Assembly: GCF_017315985.1 (NCBI RefSeq)
Contig: NZ_JAFLVR010000004.1
Location: 62,001 to 126,000 of the forward strand
Length of the DNA stretch: 64,000 bases
Source: Candidatus Enterococcus murrayae
Lineage (GTDB): Bacteria; Bacillota; Bacilli; Lactobacillales; Enterococcaceae
Reading direction: 5' to 3'
Shown: positions 7,567-16,516 of the stretch, in pieces
Layout of the letters: every line of letters starts with the position of its first letter
How positions within the stretch are numbered: the stretch's first letter is position 1
Notes under the pieces: generated by a model
What the model was told of the DNA's origin: nothing
What the model saw: only the letters and a program-made list of their open reading frames with translations
Databases searched by the model: none
Made by a program: the position numbers and the translations under genes

Positions 7567-9641
7567 TTTAGTGTCATGGCATTGATTGCCACAATAATTG
7601 TACTTAAAGACATCAAAATCGCACCAACCGCAGGACTTAAGAGGATTCCCAATGGAGCTAAAACACCTGCAGCAAGCGGGATCGCTAAAATATTATAGCC
7701 TGCTCCCCACCAAAGATTTTGGATCATTTTACTGTGTGTTTTTTTTGCTAAACGTACAAATTTTAAGATATCCTGTAAATTACTGTTAGTCAAAACAACA
7801 TCGGCAGAATCAATTGCAATGTCGGTACCTGCTCCAATCGCCATACCAATAGAAGCTCTCGCCAAGGCAGGAGCGTCATTGATTCCATCACCCACCATCA
7901 TTACCTTCTTACCTTTGTCGGTATAGTCCTTGATAATTTTTTCTTTATCATCTGGCAGAAGCTCACTATAAAATTCTTTAATATCCAAGTAATTAGCTAC
8001 AGCTTCAGCAGCTGATTTATTATCACCAGTCAACATAACAGGTTCGATGCCAACATTCCGCAAGCTCTTGATAAAGTCTCGAGCTTGTTCCTTTAATGTA
8101 TCGCCCATCGCGAAGAAAGCAATCAGCTGATCATCAATCAATAGAAAAGATATCGTATTGCCTTGAGCTTGATATTCATTCAATCTTTCTTGATCAAAAC
8201 TTAATTGACGTTTCTCAATTTCCTTCTGATTAGCTAAAATAACTTGGTGGCCTTCCACCGTACCTCTAACTCCAACACCCTTTAAGGTGGAGACATCTTG
8301 TGCTTGATAAGGGGAGATGTTTGACGAATTCAAATAATTCATGACCCCGACTGCTAGTGGGTGATTGGTCTGACTTTCTAAAGCACCGATATATTTCAGT
8401 ACTTCAGATTTATCCATATCGGCTAGTTCCTCCACACCAGTCACTGTAAATTTCCCCTCTGTCAATGTTCCCGTCTTGTCCAAGAACACATAGTCCAATT
8501 GATTCCCTTGTTCCAATGCTTGACGACTTTTCAATAATAGACCATTTTTAGCAGCTAACGAAGTAGAACGAGCAATAACTAAAGGAATAGCTAATCCTAA
8601 CGCGTGTGGACAAGCAATAACAAAGACCGTCACCATCCTGTCCAAGGCTTGCGGCAGATCAGCAACGATCAGCCAAGCGATAAAGGTCAAGATACCCGCA
8701 GCTAATGCTACATAGAACAACCATTTGGCTACTTTATCAGAAATCGATTCAAGCTTCGATTTTTCTTGCTGTGCTTCCTTCACCATGGTCATAACTTTTG
8801 CTAGATAACCATCTTCGCCTGTTCCGGTCACCTCTACCTGAATCGTCCCGTCACCATTAACAGATCCGCCGATAACCGTATCACCGATATTTTTCTGAAC
8901 GCCTTTGGATTCACCGGTTACTGCTGACTCGTCCACAATCGTTGAACCATCGGTAATTTTACCATCAGTCGGCATCTTATCTCCGGCACGTACAAGCAAA
9001 AGATCACCCGAATGAACATCTTGCAGTTTTACTTTTTGGGTCGCACCATCGGCCTCAAGTTTAGTAACTTCGTCCGGTAATAATTCCGCCAGTTTCTTTA
9101 ACGCATTGCTAGCATTAGAAACAGCACTCATTTCTACCCAGTGCCCCAACAGCATGATTACGATCAAGGTCGCTAATTCCCAGAAAAAATCCATCACATG
9201 GTCATGCGGATTAACCTTATTGGCAACAAACGAATATAAACTATAGATATATGCCACTGATATCCCCATCGCAATCAAGGTCATCATGGCTGGACTCTTC
9301 ATTTTTAATTCCATTTTAGCGCCGCTCAAAAAAGGCTGTCCGCCATAAACAAAGAGAATCGTTGCCAAAACCAACACGACCCATTCAGAGCCAGGAAAGG
9401 TAAATTGGAATGGCAGCTTCATCCCCATCATTGGTGAAAGAACGATGATCGGGATCGACAAAACAAGTGAGAGCCAAAACTTCTGTTTGAAATTTCCCAT
9501 ATGCATTGAATGATCCATTCCTCCATGATCCATATCGTGATGATCATGCTCGCTCATTCCATGATTCATATCGTGATGGTCGTGTCCACTCATCGAATGA
9601 GCGTTTTCCATCGATTCATCCATTTTTTCTCCTTGCTTCAT
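7560..9641 (-). CDS. copB: Copper/silver-exporting P-type ATPase CopB
   Basis: A 693-residue P1B-type ATPase of the inner membrane that pumps copper (Cu+/Ag+) out. Instead of an N-terminal CxxC domain it has a His/Met/Asp-rich tail (about 13-48, repeated HDHHDM and HGGMDH), as in E. hirae CopB. The ion-binding motif is CPH (344-346). The phosphorylation site is DKTGT (Asp388), with TGES before it and GDGINDAP after it. AGGAGGG precedes the ATG at 9641; a GTG one codon earlier is less well spaced. It is the last gene of copYZAB, 77 bases after copA. Confidence 0.95.
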   Translation of the reverse strand: MKQGEKMDESMENAHSMSGHDHHDMNHGMSEHDHHDMDHGGMDHSMHMGNFKQKFWLSLVLSIPIIVLSPMMGMKLPFQFTFPGSEWVVLVLATILFVYGGQPFLSGAKMELKMKSPAMMTLIAMGISVAYIYSLYSFVANKVNPHDHVMDFFWELATLIVIMLLGHWVEMSAVSNASNALKKLAELLPDEVTKLEADGATQKVKLQDVHSGDLLLVRAGDKMPTDGKITDGSTIVDESAVTGESKGVQKNIGDTVIGGSVNGDGTIQVEVTGTGEDGYLAKVMTMVKEAQQEKSKLESISDKVAKWLFYVALAAGILTFIAWLIVADLPQALDRMVTVFVIACPHALGLAIPLVIARSTSLAAKNGLLLKSRQALEQGNQLDYVFLDKTGTLTEGKFTVTGVEELADMDKSEVLKYIGALESQTNHPLAVGVMNYLNSSNISPYQAQDVSTLKGVGVRGTVEGHQVILANQKEIEKRQLSFDQERLNEYQAQGNTISFLLIDDQLIAFFAMGDTLKEQARDFIKSLRNVGIEPVMLTGDNKSAAEAVANYLDIKEFYSELLPDDKEKIIKDYTDKGKKVMMVGDGINDAPALARASIGMAIGAGTDIAIDSADVVLTNSNLQDILKFVRLAKKTHSKMIQNLWWGAGYNILAIPLAAGVLAPLGILLSPAVGAILMSLSTIIVAINAMTLNV

Positions 9642-9718
9642 CACAAATCCCTCCTAATTCATTTCATTGAACCTATATATAACCAATCTCAGTAACTACG
9701 AAAAGCGGAATGGTCATC

Positions 9719-11893
9719 CTACAATTTTTTCTGATTTAAGCTGAGCGAGTTCAGCAATACGCTAACCGAACTAAAAGCCATCGCACCGCCAGCAATAATT
9801 GGATTCAAAAATCCTAATGCGGCGAATGGAATACCAATCACATTATATAGAAACGCCCAAAATAAGTTTTGTTTGATTTTTCTTAATGTTAATTTTGATA
9901 GTCGGATACTTTTCTCAACTGACAAAAGATCACTGTTCATCAATGTGATATCTGCTGTCTCCATTGCGATATCTGTCCCGCTCCCCATCGCAATACCAAT
10001 ATCAGCTAACGCTAGAGCTGGCGCATCATTAATCCCATCACCAACCATACCTGCCGATTCGCCTTCTGTCTGAAGCTCTTTAACAACTTGTGCTTTATCC
10101 TCAGGTAAGACTTCAGCAATGATATCTGATGCCTCCAAACCAACTTGTCCGCCTATATAACGAGCTGTCTGCGGATTATCGCCAGTCAACATTTTCACTT
10201 TAATACCTAGCTCATGTAATGCCTCAATAGCAGCTTTAGAAGATTGCTTGACTTGATCCGTTACCGAAATCATCGCCAACAATTGTTTTTGATTGGTCAA
10301 AAACATGACTGTTTTTCCTTCTTCTTCTAACGCTAACACACGTTCTTCAGGAAATGAAATTTTCCGCTCTCTCAAGCCACGCTTTGATCCAACAAAATAA
10401 GAGCCTCCGTTAATCAATCCAGTAACACCCTGCCCTGTCAAACTCTCAAAATTTTCGACTGGCAAAATTTCTACCTGATCTTTCCCATAAAGATAGATGG
10501 CTTTTGCTAGTGGGTGCTCCGATTGTTGTTCCAAACTTGTTAGATACACCAAAGCCTGAGAATCAAATGCTTCAAAATCTGCCACTACAGGTTTTCCTTC
10601 AGTAATCGTACCGGTCTTATCTAAAACAATTGTTGTCAAATGGGCAATTTTTTCTAGCGCACCGCCGCCCTTGATTAGAATGCCTGACTTCGCGCCTAAG
10701 CCAGTCCCTACCATAATTGCTGTTGGTGTCGCCAAACCTAAAGCACAGGGACAAGCGATTACTAGGACAGATACGCTGTGGACAATCGCTTGCTGCCAAT
10801 CGCCAGTCAAAAGACCTGTCGCTATCAGGGTAATTAAGGCGATTACTAAAACAGTTGGAACAAAAACTTTTGAGATTTTATCAGCAATCTGTTGGATTGG
10901 CGCTTTCTCTCCTTGTGCATCTTCCACCATTCGAATAATCCGAGAAAGTACCGTCATACTTCCAACTTGTGTCGCATTAAACTGTATACTCCCAGTCGTG
11001 TTGACTGTTCCTCCAAAAACCTGATCGTCGATCATTTTATCAACTGGCAAGCTCTCGCCTGTCAGCATACTTTCATCGATTGTTGTTTGTCCGGCAAATA
11101 TTTTTCCATCAACTGGAATCTGCTCTCCAGGTCGAACGCGAAGAAGATCCCCTACCTGTACATCTTCAATTGGAACTTGCTTTTCTTCTCCATCAACGAT
11201 GATAGTTGCCGTCTTAGCCTGCAGACTCATAAGTTGTTTGATTGCATCACTCGTCTTTGTTTTCGCCTTTTGCTCCAAATACTTGCCTAGCAAAATCAGT
11301 GTAATAATCATGCCACTGCTTTCAAAATACAAATCCGAATTATAAGGGTTGAAGAAACCGTTATATATACTTAATGCAAATGCTGCGGATGTTCCCATCG
11401 CCACTAAGACATCCATATTCGGTGCTTTTGTCTTCAAAGCATGATAAGCACCGCGATAAAAGCGCTGTCCGACACCAAATTGAACTGGCGTGACTAAAAT
11501 TAGCTGAACAAGAGGCAAATGCAGAAAATGCACCCAGCCCGCATGACTGCCTAGCAGCATCGCAATCATTGCAATCATCAAAGGAGCCGTCAAAACTGCA
11601 CTCAAGATTAAATCGCGTTTCATCTTTTTTAAGTAAGCTGCTTTTTCCTGTTCGATCTTTTGCTTATGGGCATCATCAAACAGTATCGCACCATACCCGA
11701 TTGCTTCGACTCGTTGAATCAACTTTTCTGTGGTCAAGCTATCATTAAATTGAACCGTCGCTTTTTCTGTTGCTAGATTCACATTTGCCTCTAATACACC
11801 CTCAGTTGCCTTCAGTTCCTTTTCCACTCGAGCAGAACAGTTGGCACAAGTCATACCAGTAATAGCAAATGTTTCTACTGTTGCGTCTGCCAC
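9719..11893 (-). CDS. copA: Copper-translocating P-type ATPase CopA
   Basis: A 724-residue P1B-1 ATPase with one N-terminal metal-binding domain (GMTCANC, C16 and C19) and eight membrane segments. It has the intramembrane CPC motif (381-383), the phosphorylated Asp425 in DKTGT, the HP motif EHPLAKA and [12 protein letters not shown]. In E. hirae the homologue is proposed to handle copper uptake; in most bacteria CopA exports Cu+. The start is GTG at 11893, with GAGGTG lying inside the last codons of copZ, so the two are coupled (stop and start one base apart). Length matches the family. Confidence 0.95.
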   Translation of the reverse strand: MADATVETFAITGMTCANCSARVEKELKATEGVLEANVNLATEKATVQFNDSLTTEKLIQRVEAIGYGAILFDDAHKQKIEQEKAAYLKKMKRDLILSAVLTAPLMIAMIAMLLGSHAGWVHFLHLPLVQLILVTPVQFGVGQRFYRGAYHALKTKAPNMDVLVAMGTSAAFALSIYNGFFNPYNSDLYFESSGMIITLILLGKYLEQKAKTKTSDAIKQLMSLQAKTATIIVDGEEKQVPIEDVQVGDLLRVRPGEQIPVDGKIFAGQTTIDESMLTGESLPVDKMIDDQVFGGTVNTTGSIQFNATQVGSMTVLSRIIRMVEDAQGEKAPIQQIADKISKVFVPTVLVIALITLIATGLLTGDWQQAIVHSVSVLVIACPCALGLATPTAIMVGTGLGAKSGILIKGGGALEKIAHLTTIVLDKTGTITEGKPVVADFEAFDSQALVYLTSLEQQSEHPLAKAIYLYGKDQVEILPVENFESLTGQGVTGLINGGSYFVGSKRGLRERKISFPEERVLALEEEGKTVMFLTNQKQLLAMISVTDQVKQSSKAAIEALHELGIKVKMLTGDNPQTARYIGGQVGLEASDIIAEVLPEDKAQVVKELQTEGESAGMVGDGINDAPALALADIGIAMGSGTDIAMETADITLMNSDLLSVEKSIRLSKLTLRKIKQNLFWAFLYNVIGIPFAALGFLNPIIAGGAMAFSSVSVLLNSLSLNQKKL

Positions 11894-11894
11894 T

Positions 11895-12104
11895 TTAAAT
11901 CACCTCAGTCTCATACCCTGCTTCAGTTACTGCTGAAGCGATTTGGTCTGCTGAAACTTTTGAATCATCGAATTTTACGGTTCCTTGCTCCTTCTTCAGA
12001 TTGATCTTCACCTTATCAATACCTTCCAAACCATTTATCGCCTTTTCTACGTTTGCCACACAGTGATTACAGCTCATTCCTTTAATCGCAAATTGTTTTT
12101 TCAT
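11895..12104 (-). CDS. copZ: Copper chaperone CopZ
   Basis: A 69-residue cytosolic metallochaperone with the ferredoxin-like HMA fold. The Cu+ site is GMSCNHC near residue 9 and the protein ends YETEVI, very like E. hirae CopZ. It carries copper to CopY, releasing that repressor from DNA, and interacts with the Cop ATPases. I chose the ATG at 12104, which gives the usual 69 residues with GGAG nine bases upstream; an in-frame ATG at 12119 would add METKK. Confidence 0.93.
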   Translation of the reverse strand: MKKQFAIKGMSCNHCVANVEKAINGLEGIDKVKINLKKEQGTVKFDDSKVSADQIASAVTEAGYETEVI

Positions 12105-12152
12105 TTTTTTCGTCTCCATTCTTTTTTATCTCTTTTATTTGAATCATCCATT

Positions 12153-12593
12153 CTATTGATGATTCCTGCATTCACATTGTCCGGGGATGCAATTACACTC
12201 AATTTTTTCTACAGTCTTCTTATTTACCAGCTGCTGTTTGATTTGTTCGACATCTGCATCAGTTAATTCTGCCTCTGCAATCAATTCAGCGATGGTTTCT
12301 CCGATTCGTTTAGCACAAATATGGGAAAACAAATTCTCAGTTGCACTTTTGACTGTTTCTCCTTCACTGATGGCCGGATAATATATATATTTTTTTCCAG
12401 ACTGCTCTGTTCGTAATGCCTCTTTTTTTACTAAGCGTCCTAATAGTGTCTTGATTGTTGCTGGCTTCCAGTCCATCGTTTGCCCAAGAATATCAATAAT
12501 ACTCTGTGCCGTAGTAGACTCCTGCGTCCAAACCACCCGCATAACTTCCCATTCTGAATCACTGATTTTGATTGGTGTCGTCGTCATAGTCAT
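12153..12593 (-). CDS. copY: Copper-responsive repressor CopY
   Basis: A 146-residue BlaI/MecI-type winged-helix repressor. The DNA-binding half ([23 protein letters not shown] onward) is followed by a dimerisation half. The C-terminus has the CxCx4CxC metal site [10 protein letters not shown]. Zn2+ in this site keeps the dimer on DNA, and Cu+ delivered by CopZ displaces it. GAGGTG lies eight bases before the ATG at 12593; a GTG at 12602 sits inside that site. It is the first gene of the operon and has two cop boxes directly upstream, so it is autoregulated. Confidence 0.95.
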   Translation of the reverse strand: MTMTTTPIKISDSEWEVMRVVWTQESTTAQSIIDILGQTMDWKPATIKTLLGRLVKKEALRTEQSGKKYIYYPAISEGETVKSATENLFSHICAKRIGETIAELIAEAELTDADVEQIKQQLVNKKTVEKIECNCIPGQCECRNHQ

Positions 12594-12612
12594 AAAATTC
12601 ACCTCTTTCGTT

Positions 12613-12622
12613 TACAAATGTA
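12613..12622. promoter_or_regulatory. cop box 1 (CopY operator)
   Basis: TACAAATGTA fits the CopY consensus TACANNTGTA and lies 20 bases upstream of the copY start. Confidence 0.9.
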
Positions 12623-12638
12623 ATCTACACTTTTAGTT

Positions 12639-12648
12639 TACAGTTGTA
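12639..12648. promoter_or_regulatory. cop box 2 (CopY operator)
   Basis: TACAGTTGTA fits TACANNTGTA. It is centred 26 bases from box 1, giving the paired arrangement known from the E. hirae cop promoter. Confidence 0.9.
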
Positions 12649-12700
12649 ATCGTCATTCGTCAACTAATATAATAAATTTTTTTCTTTAATTTTAAGAAAG

Positions 12701-12736
12701 CAAAAAAGCCTTGTGACAAAAAACAGCCACAAAGCT
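12701..12736 (-). terminator. Terminator of the Zn/Cd-type ATPase gene
   Basis: AGCCTTGTG (12707-12715) pairs with CACAAAGCT (12728-12736). A six-A run at 12702-12707 provides the T tract on the minus strand. The gene stops at 12747. Confidence 0.7.
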
Positions 12737-12746
12737 CTTGCATCAA

Positions 12747-14804
12747 TTATTTAATTCTCAAACACCGCATCGCGTTTAACACTGCGATCACTGTTACCCC
12801 AACATCAGCAAAAACAGCCGCATACATCGTCGCAAATCCCAAAGCTCCTAAGATTAATACAAGCACCTTCACACCGATCGCAAAAACGATATTTTGTTTC
12901 ACAATCCCCATCGTTTTGCGTGCGATTCGAATTGCAACCGGAATTTTTTCCGGCTGGTCATCCATAATGACCACATCAGCAGCTTCAATCGCTGCATCAG
13001 AACCAAGTCCACCCATCGCGATTCCGATATCCGCCCGTGCCAATACTGGTGCGTCATTCATCCCATCGCCCACGAACGCTGTCTTCGTTTCACGTTTTAA
13101 TTCATCTTCTAAATGAGTAACCTTGTCTTCTGGTAACAATTCACTATAGACTTGGTCAATCCCGATCTTCTTACCAATGGCATCGGCGATTCCGCGATTG
13201 TCTCCAGTCAGCATAATCGTCCGTTTCACACCAAGATTTTTCACTTCGGTCAACGCTTCAGCAACATGCTCCTTCAACTCGTCCGCGATTACTAAGTGTC
13301 CGATATATTTATCATCCATTGCAACATAAACAATCGTCCCAATCTCATCATCTATTCGGAATGAGATATCGTATTTCTCTAACAACTTTTCATTGCCGAC
13401 TAAGAAACGATGCCCTTCAATCTCAACTGAAATGCCGAAACCAGCGATTTCTTCCAATTGACTGACTGGTGATAAGGGTTGACTGACATAATTCACAATT
13501 GATTGCGCAATTGGATGGCTGGAATTTTGTTCGGCACTGGCTACATACCGTAAGAAATCCTTCTTGTTGATAGTCGTCTCAACACTTTGAACCTCAAAGA
13601 CACCCTTTGTCAATGTCCCTGTTTTATCAAAGACTAGGGTTTCCACATTGGCTAATGTTTCTATATAATTACTGCCTTTAATCAACACTCCTGCCTTGCT
13701 GGCACCGCCAATCCCGCCAAAGAAGCTCAGCGGAACAGAAATAACCAGCGCACAAGGACAAGAGATAACTAGAAACGTTAGCGCTCGATAAACCCAATCA
13801 TAAAACGGATCACCAGTAACAAGAGGTGGAACAATTGCCAATAAAGCTGCCAATCCAACCACAATTGGTGTATAGTATCGGGCAAAGCTCGTGATAAAGT
13901 TTTCAGCAGGTGCTTTCTTACTGCTGGCATTCTCCACTAAATCCAAGATCTTGCTGACCGTCGATTCACCAAAGGTCGTCGTAACTTCAACGGTTAATTG
14001 GCCGCTTTGATTAATGAAGCCGCTCAATATCTGTTCATCTGGATAAATACTCCGAGGAACAGATTCCCCAGTTAATGCCGACGTATCCAGCATCGAGTTT
14101 CCTTCTATTACAATACCGTCTAAAGGAACCTTTTCTCCCGGCTTGATCAAAATACGATCACCAACCTTGATCACTTCCGGCGCAACCTTCTTGACTGCGC
14201 CATCCTGGATCAAATTTGCTGAGTCTGGCCGAATCGCTAACAGCGAACTAATGGATTTTCTTGATTTCGCCACCGCATAGTCTTGGAAAAATTCACCCAC
14301 TTGATAAAACAGCATAACGGCGACTGCTTCTGGATATTCACCGATCGCGATTGCTCCAATCGTCGCAACAGCCATCAAAAAATTTTCATCGAAAAGCTCA
14401 CCATGGAAAATATTCATAATCGCGGTCTTCAAGACATCATAGCCAATCCATAAATATAGAATCAAATAGGCAACAAGACTCCACGGCATTGCTGGTGTAA
14501 AGATAGCTAAGAATCCCAAAGCCGCAACCGCTACTGCAATTTGAATGATCTTCCCTTTAGAGCTTTCTTCTTCTTTTTCCGTCTGAATATTATTAACTTC
14601 CACATCCGGCTCGAGCTTATTAACAATTTCTTTCGCCTCGTCACTGATTCGTTCAATATCCTTTTCAGGAGCAACGATCGTCAGCTTCGTGCTCATAAAA
14701 TCTACCTGAGCTTGCTCAACGCCCTTGATTTGCTGTACTGAACGTTCTATCTTCGCTGCACAGTTCGCACAATCCAATCCGTCTAACCGATATACCTTTT
14801 CCAT
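12747..14804 (-). CDS. Heavy-metal P-type ATPase, Zn/Cd/Pb (P1B-2) type
   Basis: A 685-residue membrane pump of the CadA/ZntA type. It has one N-terminal HMA domain (LDGLDCANC, C12 and C15) and CPC at 349-351 in the context SCPCALVISVPLSFFGG typical of Zn/Cd/Pb pumps. The phosphorylation site is Asp393 in DKTGT, and [22 protein letters not shown] is present. It most likely exports Zn2+, Cd2+ or Pb2+; the actual ion is not proven by sequence. AAGGGA precedes the ATG at 14804. The longer frame to 14873 runs through operator palindromes. It is not part of the cop operon: it has its own operators and terminator, and no regulator gene adjoins it. Confidence 0.88.
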   Translation of the reverse strand: MEKVYRLDGLDCANCAAKIERSVQQIKGVEQAQVDFMSTKLTIVAPEKDIERISDEAKEIVNKLEPDVEVNNIQTEKEEESSKGKIIQIAVAVAALGFLAIFTPAMPWSLVAYLILYLWIGYDVLKTAIMNIFHGELFDENFLMAVATIGAIAIGEYPEAVAVMLFYQVGEFFQDYAVAKSRKSISSLLAIRPDSANLIQDGAVKKVAPEVIKVGDRILIKPGEKVPLDGIVIEGNSMLDTSALTGESVPRSIYPDEQILSGFINQSGQLTVEVTTTFGESTVSKILDLVENASSKKAPAENFITSFARYYTPIVVGLAALLAIVPPLVTGDPFYDWVYRALTFLVISCPCALVISVPLSFFGGIGGASKAGVLIKGSNYIETLANVETLVFDKTGTLTKGVFEVQSVETTINKKDFLRYVASAEQNSSHPIAQSIVNYVSQPLSPVSQLEEIAGFGISVEIEGHRFLVGNEKLLEKYDISFRIDDEIGTIVYVAMDDKYIGHLVIADELKEHVAEALTEVKNLGVKRTIMLTGDNRGIADAIGKKIGIDQVYSELLPEDKVTHLEDELKRETKTAFVGDGMNDAPVLARADIGIAMGGLGSDAAIEAADVVIMDDQPEKIPVAIRIARKTMGIVKQNIVFAIGVKVLVLILGALGFATMYAAVFADVGVTVIAVLNAMRCLRIK

Positions 14805-14829
14805 GAGTTTCCCTTCTCTCTGAATTACA

Positions 14830-14847
14830 CATGAATGATTCTTCATG
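14830..14847. promoter_or_regulatory. ArsR/SmtB-type operator 1 upstream of the Zn/Cd ATPase
   Basis: CATGAATGATTCTTCATG is an inverted repeat with core TGAA-N6-TTCA. This is the spacing recognised by CzrA/CadC-type ArsR-family metal sensors. Confidence 0.65.
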
Positions 14848-14855
14848 CATATTAT

Positions 14856-14875
14856 ATATGAGTGACCGCTCATGT
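14856..14875. promoter_or_regulatory. ArsR/SmtB-type operator 2 upstream of the Zn/Cd ATPase
   Basis: ATATGAG-TGACCG-CTCATGT is a second inverted repeat of the same geometry (TGA(G)-N6-(C)TCA), centred 27 bases from the first. A tandem pair suggests cooperative repression of the ATPase promoter. Confidence 0.65.
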
Positions 14876-14975
14876 GTCAAGCGGAAAAGAAAGCTTTTTC
14901 AAGAAACTAATTGTGCCAATAATCCTTGATATATCAGCATTTTTAAAATTTTAAAAAATTCTTTTCGAAAAAATG

Positions 14976-15004
14976 TTGACAACTAGACCTGCGGTCGGTA
15001 TTAT
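14976..15004 (+). promoter_or_regulatory. tetR-family promoter (-35/-10)
   Basis: TTGACA (14976-14981), a 17-base spacer and TATTAT (14999-15004) form a near-consensus sigma-A promoter. A TetR-type palindrome lies in the spacer and another just after the -10, so binding there would block it. Confidence 0.8.
14987..14999. promoter_or_regulatory. TetR-type operator, degenerate copy
   Basis: ACCTGCGGTCGGT matches the downstream palindrome ACCGACAGTCGGT at 9 of 13 positions and occupies the promoter spacer. Confidence 0.55.
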
Positions 15005-15020
15005 AAAGATATAGAAAGCG

Positions 15021-15033
15021 ACCGACAGTCGGT
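15021..15033. promoter_or_regulatory. TetR-type operator, perfect palindrome
   Basis: ACCGAC-A-GTCGGT is a perfect 13-base palindrome located just downstream of the -10 element of the tetR promoter. Confidence 0.75.
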
Positions 15034-15119
15034 TCAGAACTACTTCTTGCTTCAGCAAAATTAGTAGAATGATATACGGCATGAGAATCGAACTAAACTA
15101 CGAATAAGGAGTTGATAAC

Positions 15120-15758
15120 ATGCGAATCGTAAAAGAGCATGATGAACGAAGAAATGAGATCATCGCGACAGCAGAGGAATTCTTCTTAACTAAAGGATTC
15201 AACAAAACGACCGTCAACGACATTTTAAAAAGAATCGGCATCGCCAAAGGTACCTTCTATCACTACTTCGTTTCCAAAGAAGAAGTTTTAGACGCTGTCA
15301 TCGGTCAAATCATTGATCAGGAAATCAACCGAGCCAAAGAAATTCAGGAGTCAGATGGAACAGCATTAGAAAAATTGATCAACTTCCTTTCACAAAATGT
15401 TTCAGAAGATACTCATAAGGAAGAAATCGTTGATAAGTTCCAAATGCCAGAAAATGCTTTAATGAAGCAACGTGCTCTCGAAGGAACAATCAATCAGGTC
15501 TGCCCAGTACTAGCAGAGATCATCGAAGAAGGCAAACAACATGACGAATTCAAAACAGATTATCCATTAGAAAGCATCCAGTTTTTAGTCGCAGGACTTC
15601 AGACAATGTTTGATAACCTTGAAAATTTAACATCTGAAGCTATTCAAAATCGTGTCATCGCTGCAACGGATCTATTTTTTAAGTCGCTAGCGGTCAATCC
15701 TGAGATTCATCCTTATAACCGAACAGTACAAGAACTTCAAAAAATCTTTATTTCATAA
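15120..15758 (+). CDS. TetR/AcrR-family transcriptional regulator
   Basis: A 212-residue regulator with the N-terminal TetR helix-turn-helix (EFFLTKGFNKTTVNDIL, then IGIAKGTFYHYFVSKEEVL, about residues 20-60). A helical ligand/dimer domain follows. Palindromes at 14987 and 15021 lie over its own promoter, and a near-identical one lies at 15800 before the small-protein array. It is therefore likely an autorepressor that also controls that array. The ligand cannot be predicted. AAGGAG precedes the ATG at 15120. It starts a rightward block, divergent from the Zn/Cd ATPase. Confidence 0.9.
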   Translation: MRIVKEHDERRNEIIATAEEFFLTKGFNKTTVNDILKRIGIAKGTFYHYFVSKEEVLDAVIGQIIDQEINRAKEIQESDGTALEKLINFLSQNVSEDTHKEEIVDKFQMPENALMKQRALEGTINQVCPVLAEIIEEGKQHDEFKTDYPLESIQFLVAGLQTMFDNLENLTSEAIQNRVIAATDLFFKSLAVNPEIHPYNRTVQELQKIFIS

Positions 15759-15779
15759 CTCAACACTATCTGTTGAGTT
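15757..15779 (+). terminator. Hairpin after the tetR gene
   Basis: AACTCAACA (15757-15765) pairs with TGTTGAGTT (15771-15779) around CTATC, followed by TATCTATT. The T tract is weak, so read-through into the array is possible. Confidence 0.5.
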
Positions 15780-15799
15780 TATCTATTAAACTTGAAATG

Positions 15800-15812
15800 A
15801 CCGGCAGTCGGT
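15800..15812. promoter_or_regulatory. TetR-type operator before the small-protein array
   Basis: ACCGGCAGTCGGT differs from the perfect palindrome at 15021 by one base. It lies 21 bases before the first array start codon. No strong -35/-10 pair is visible around it. Confidence 0.7.
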
Positions 15813-15832
15813 CTGGAAAAGAGGGAATTATC

Positions 15833-16282
15833 ATGAATAACACACAGACAATCAAAACTTTAGCGGCGCAAACAAATGAAGCCATCCAAACGGTTGAAGC
15901 AATCTTAGAAAGCTATGAAAACTACTGCAACAGAAACATCACTCGCTATTCTAGAAAACATTTAGCAGCAATCACTGAATTCATCGCTGCTGAAACAGCC
16001 TTACCAGAAGAAACGTGTTCAAAAGTCATGATCCATTTCTTTGACTTAGTAAAAAATAAAAACCTAAAGGGGAGCTTTAAAATGAAAAAACTAGCAGTTA
16101 TCACATTGGCATTGATCACACTTGGAGCGACTTCTCAAATCGTCGAAAAAAACATCGACAAAGAGGAAGTTAAGACAATCGTTACCACGAACCTGAAAGA
16201 ACAAGATGACGAGCTTGATCCCATCTACTTCCAACATGATGACGACAAAAACAGCTCATTATTTGAAAAAATCAGATTTTAA
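15833..16282 (+). CDS. Array module A1 fused in frame to module B1
   Basis: I do not recognise this protein. The first ~83 residues (MNNTQTIKTLAAQTNEAIQ...) match the separate 83-residue protein at 16736 (A2) closely. The remaining 66 residues match the separate B proteins. Where A2 has a stop codon, A1 has none, so the frame continues as a 149-residue fusion. An AAGGGGAG site and ATG at 16082 sit at the junction, so B1 may also be made alone. GAGGGA precedes the ATG at 15833. The A part is predicted helical, without a signal peptide or membrane segment. It is the first gene after the TetR-type operator. Confidence 0.7.
   Translation: MNNTQTIKTLAAQTNEAIQTVEAILESYENYCNRNITRYSRKHLAAITEFIAAETALPEETCSKVMIHFFDLVKNKNLKGSFKMKKLAVITLALITLGATSQIVEKNIDKEEVKTIVTTNLKEQDDELDPIYFQHDDDKNSSLFEKIRF
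16082..16282 (+). CDS. Array module B1, small exported-type protein (internal start in the A1-B1 frame)
   Basis: A 66-residue peptide of unknown function. It has a basic start and hydrophobic core (MKKLAVITLALITLGATS) compatible with a short signal peptide, then an acidic region ending FEKIRF. The ATG lies eight bases after AAGGGGAG, the same arrangement as the free-standing B2-B4 genes, which is why I list it separately. It is in frame with A1. Its C-terminus has Arg where the other three copies have Gly (IGF). Confidence 0.55.
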   Translation: MKKLAVITLALITLGATSQIVEKNIDKEEVKTIVTTNLKEQDDELDPIYFQHDDDKNSSLFEKIRF

Positions 16283-16298
16283 TTAGGAGGATATTAAA

Positions 16299-16499
16299 AT
16301 GAAAAAACTAACAATTATCGCTATGACATTACTCACATTAGGAGCTGCTTCTCAAATCGTCGAAAAAAACATCGACAAAGAGGAAGTTAAAACAGTCGTT
16401 AGCACGAACCTCAAAGAACAAGATGACGAACTTGATCCCATCTACTTCCAACATGATGACGACAAAAACAGCTCATTATTTGAAAAAATCGGATTTTAA
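16299..16499 (+). CDS. Array module B2, small exported-type protein
   Basis: A 66-residue protein of unknown function. The N-terminus MKKLTIIAMTLLTLGAAS looks like a short signal peptide; AAS before Gln would suit signal peptidase I, leaving about 48 residues. The rest is strongly acidic (KEQDDELDP, HDDDKNSS) and ends FEKIGF. TTAGGAGGATATT before the ATG is a strong ribosome binding site. It is nearly identical to B3 over its first 35 residues and to B1 over its C-terminus. The charge pattern could bind metal, but no motif proves it. Confidence 0.7.
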   Translation: MKKLTIIAMTLLTLGAASQIVEKNIDKEEVKTVVSTNLKEQDDELDPIYFQHDDDKNSSLFEKIGF

Positions 16500-16516
16500 T
16501 TAGGAGGATATTAAAA

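Noticed and set aside
14805-14873. N-terminal extension of the Zn/Cd ATPase to 14873
   Set aside because: The extra 23 residues are a translation of the operator palindromes, and a good ribosome binding site lies before the ATG at 14804.
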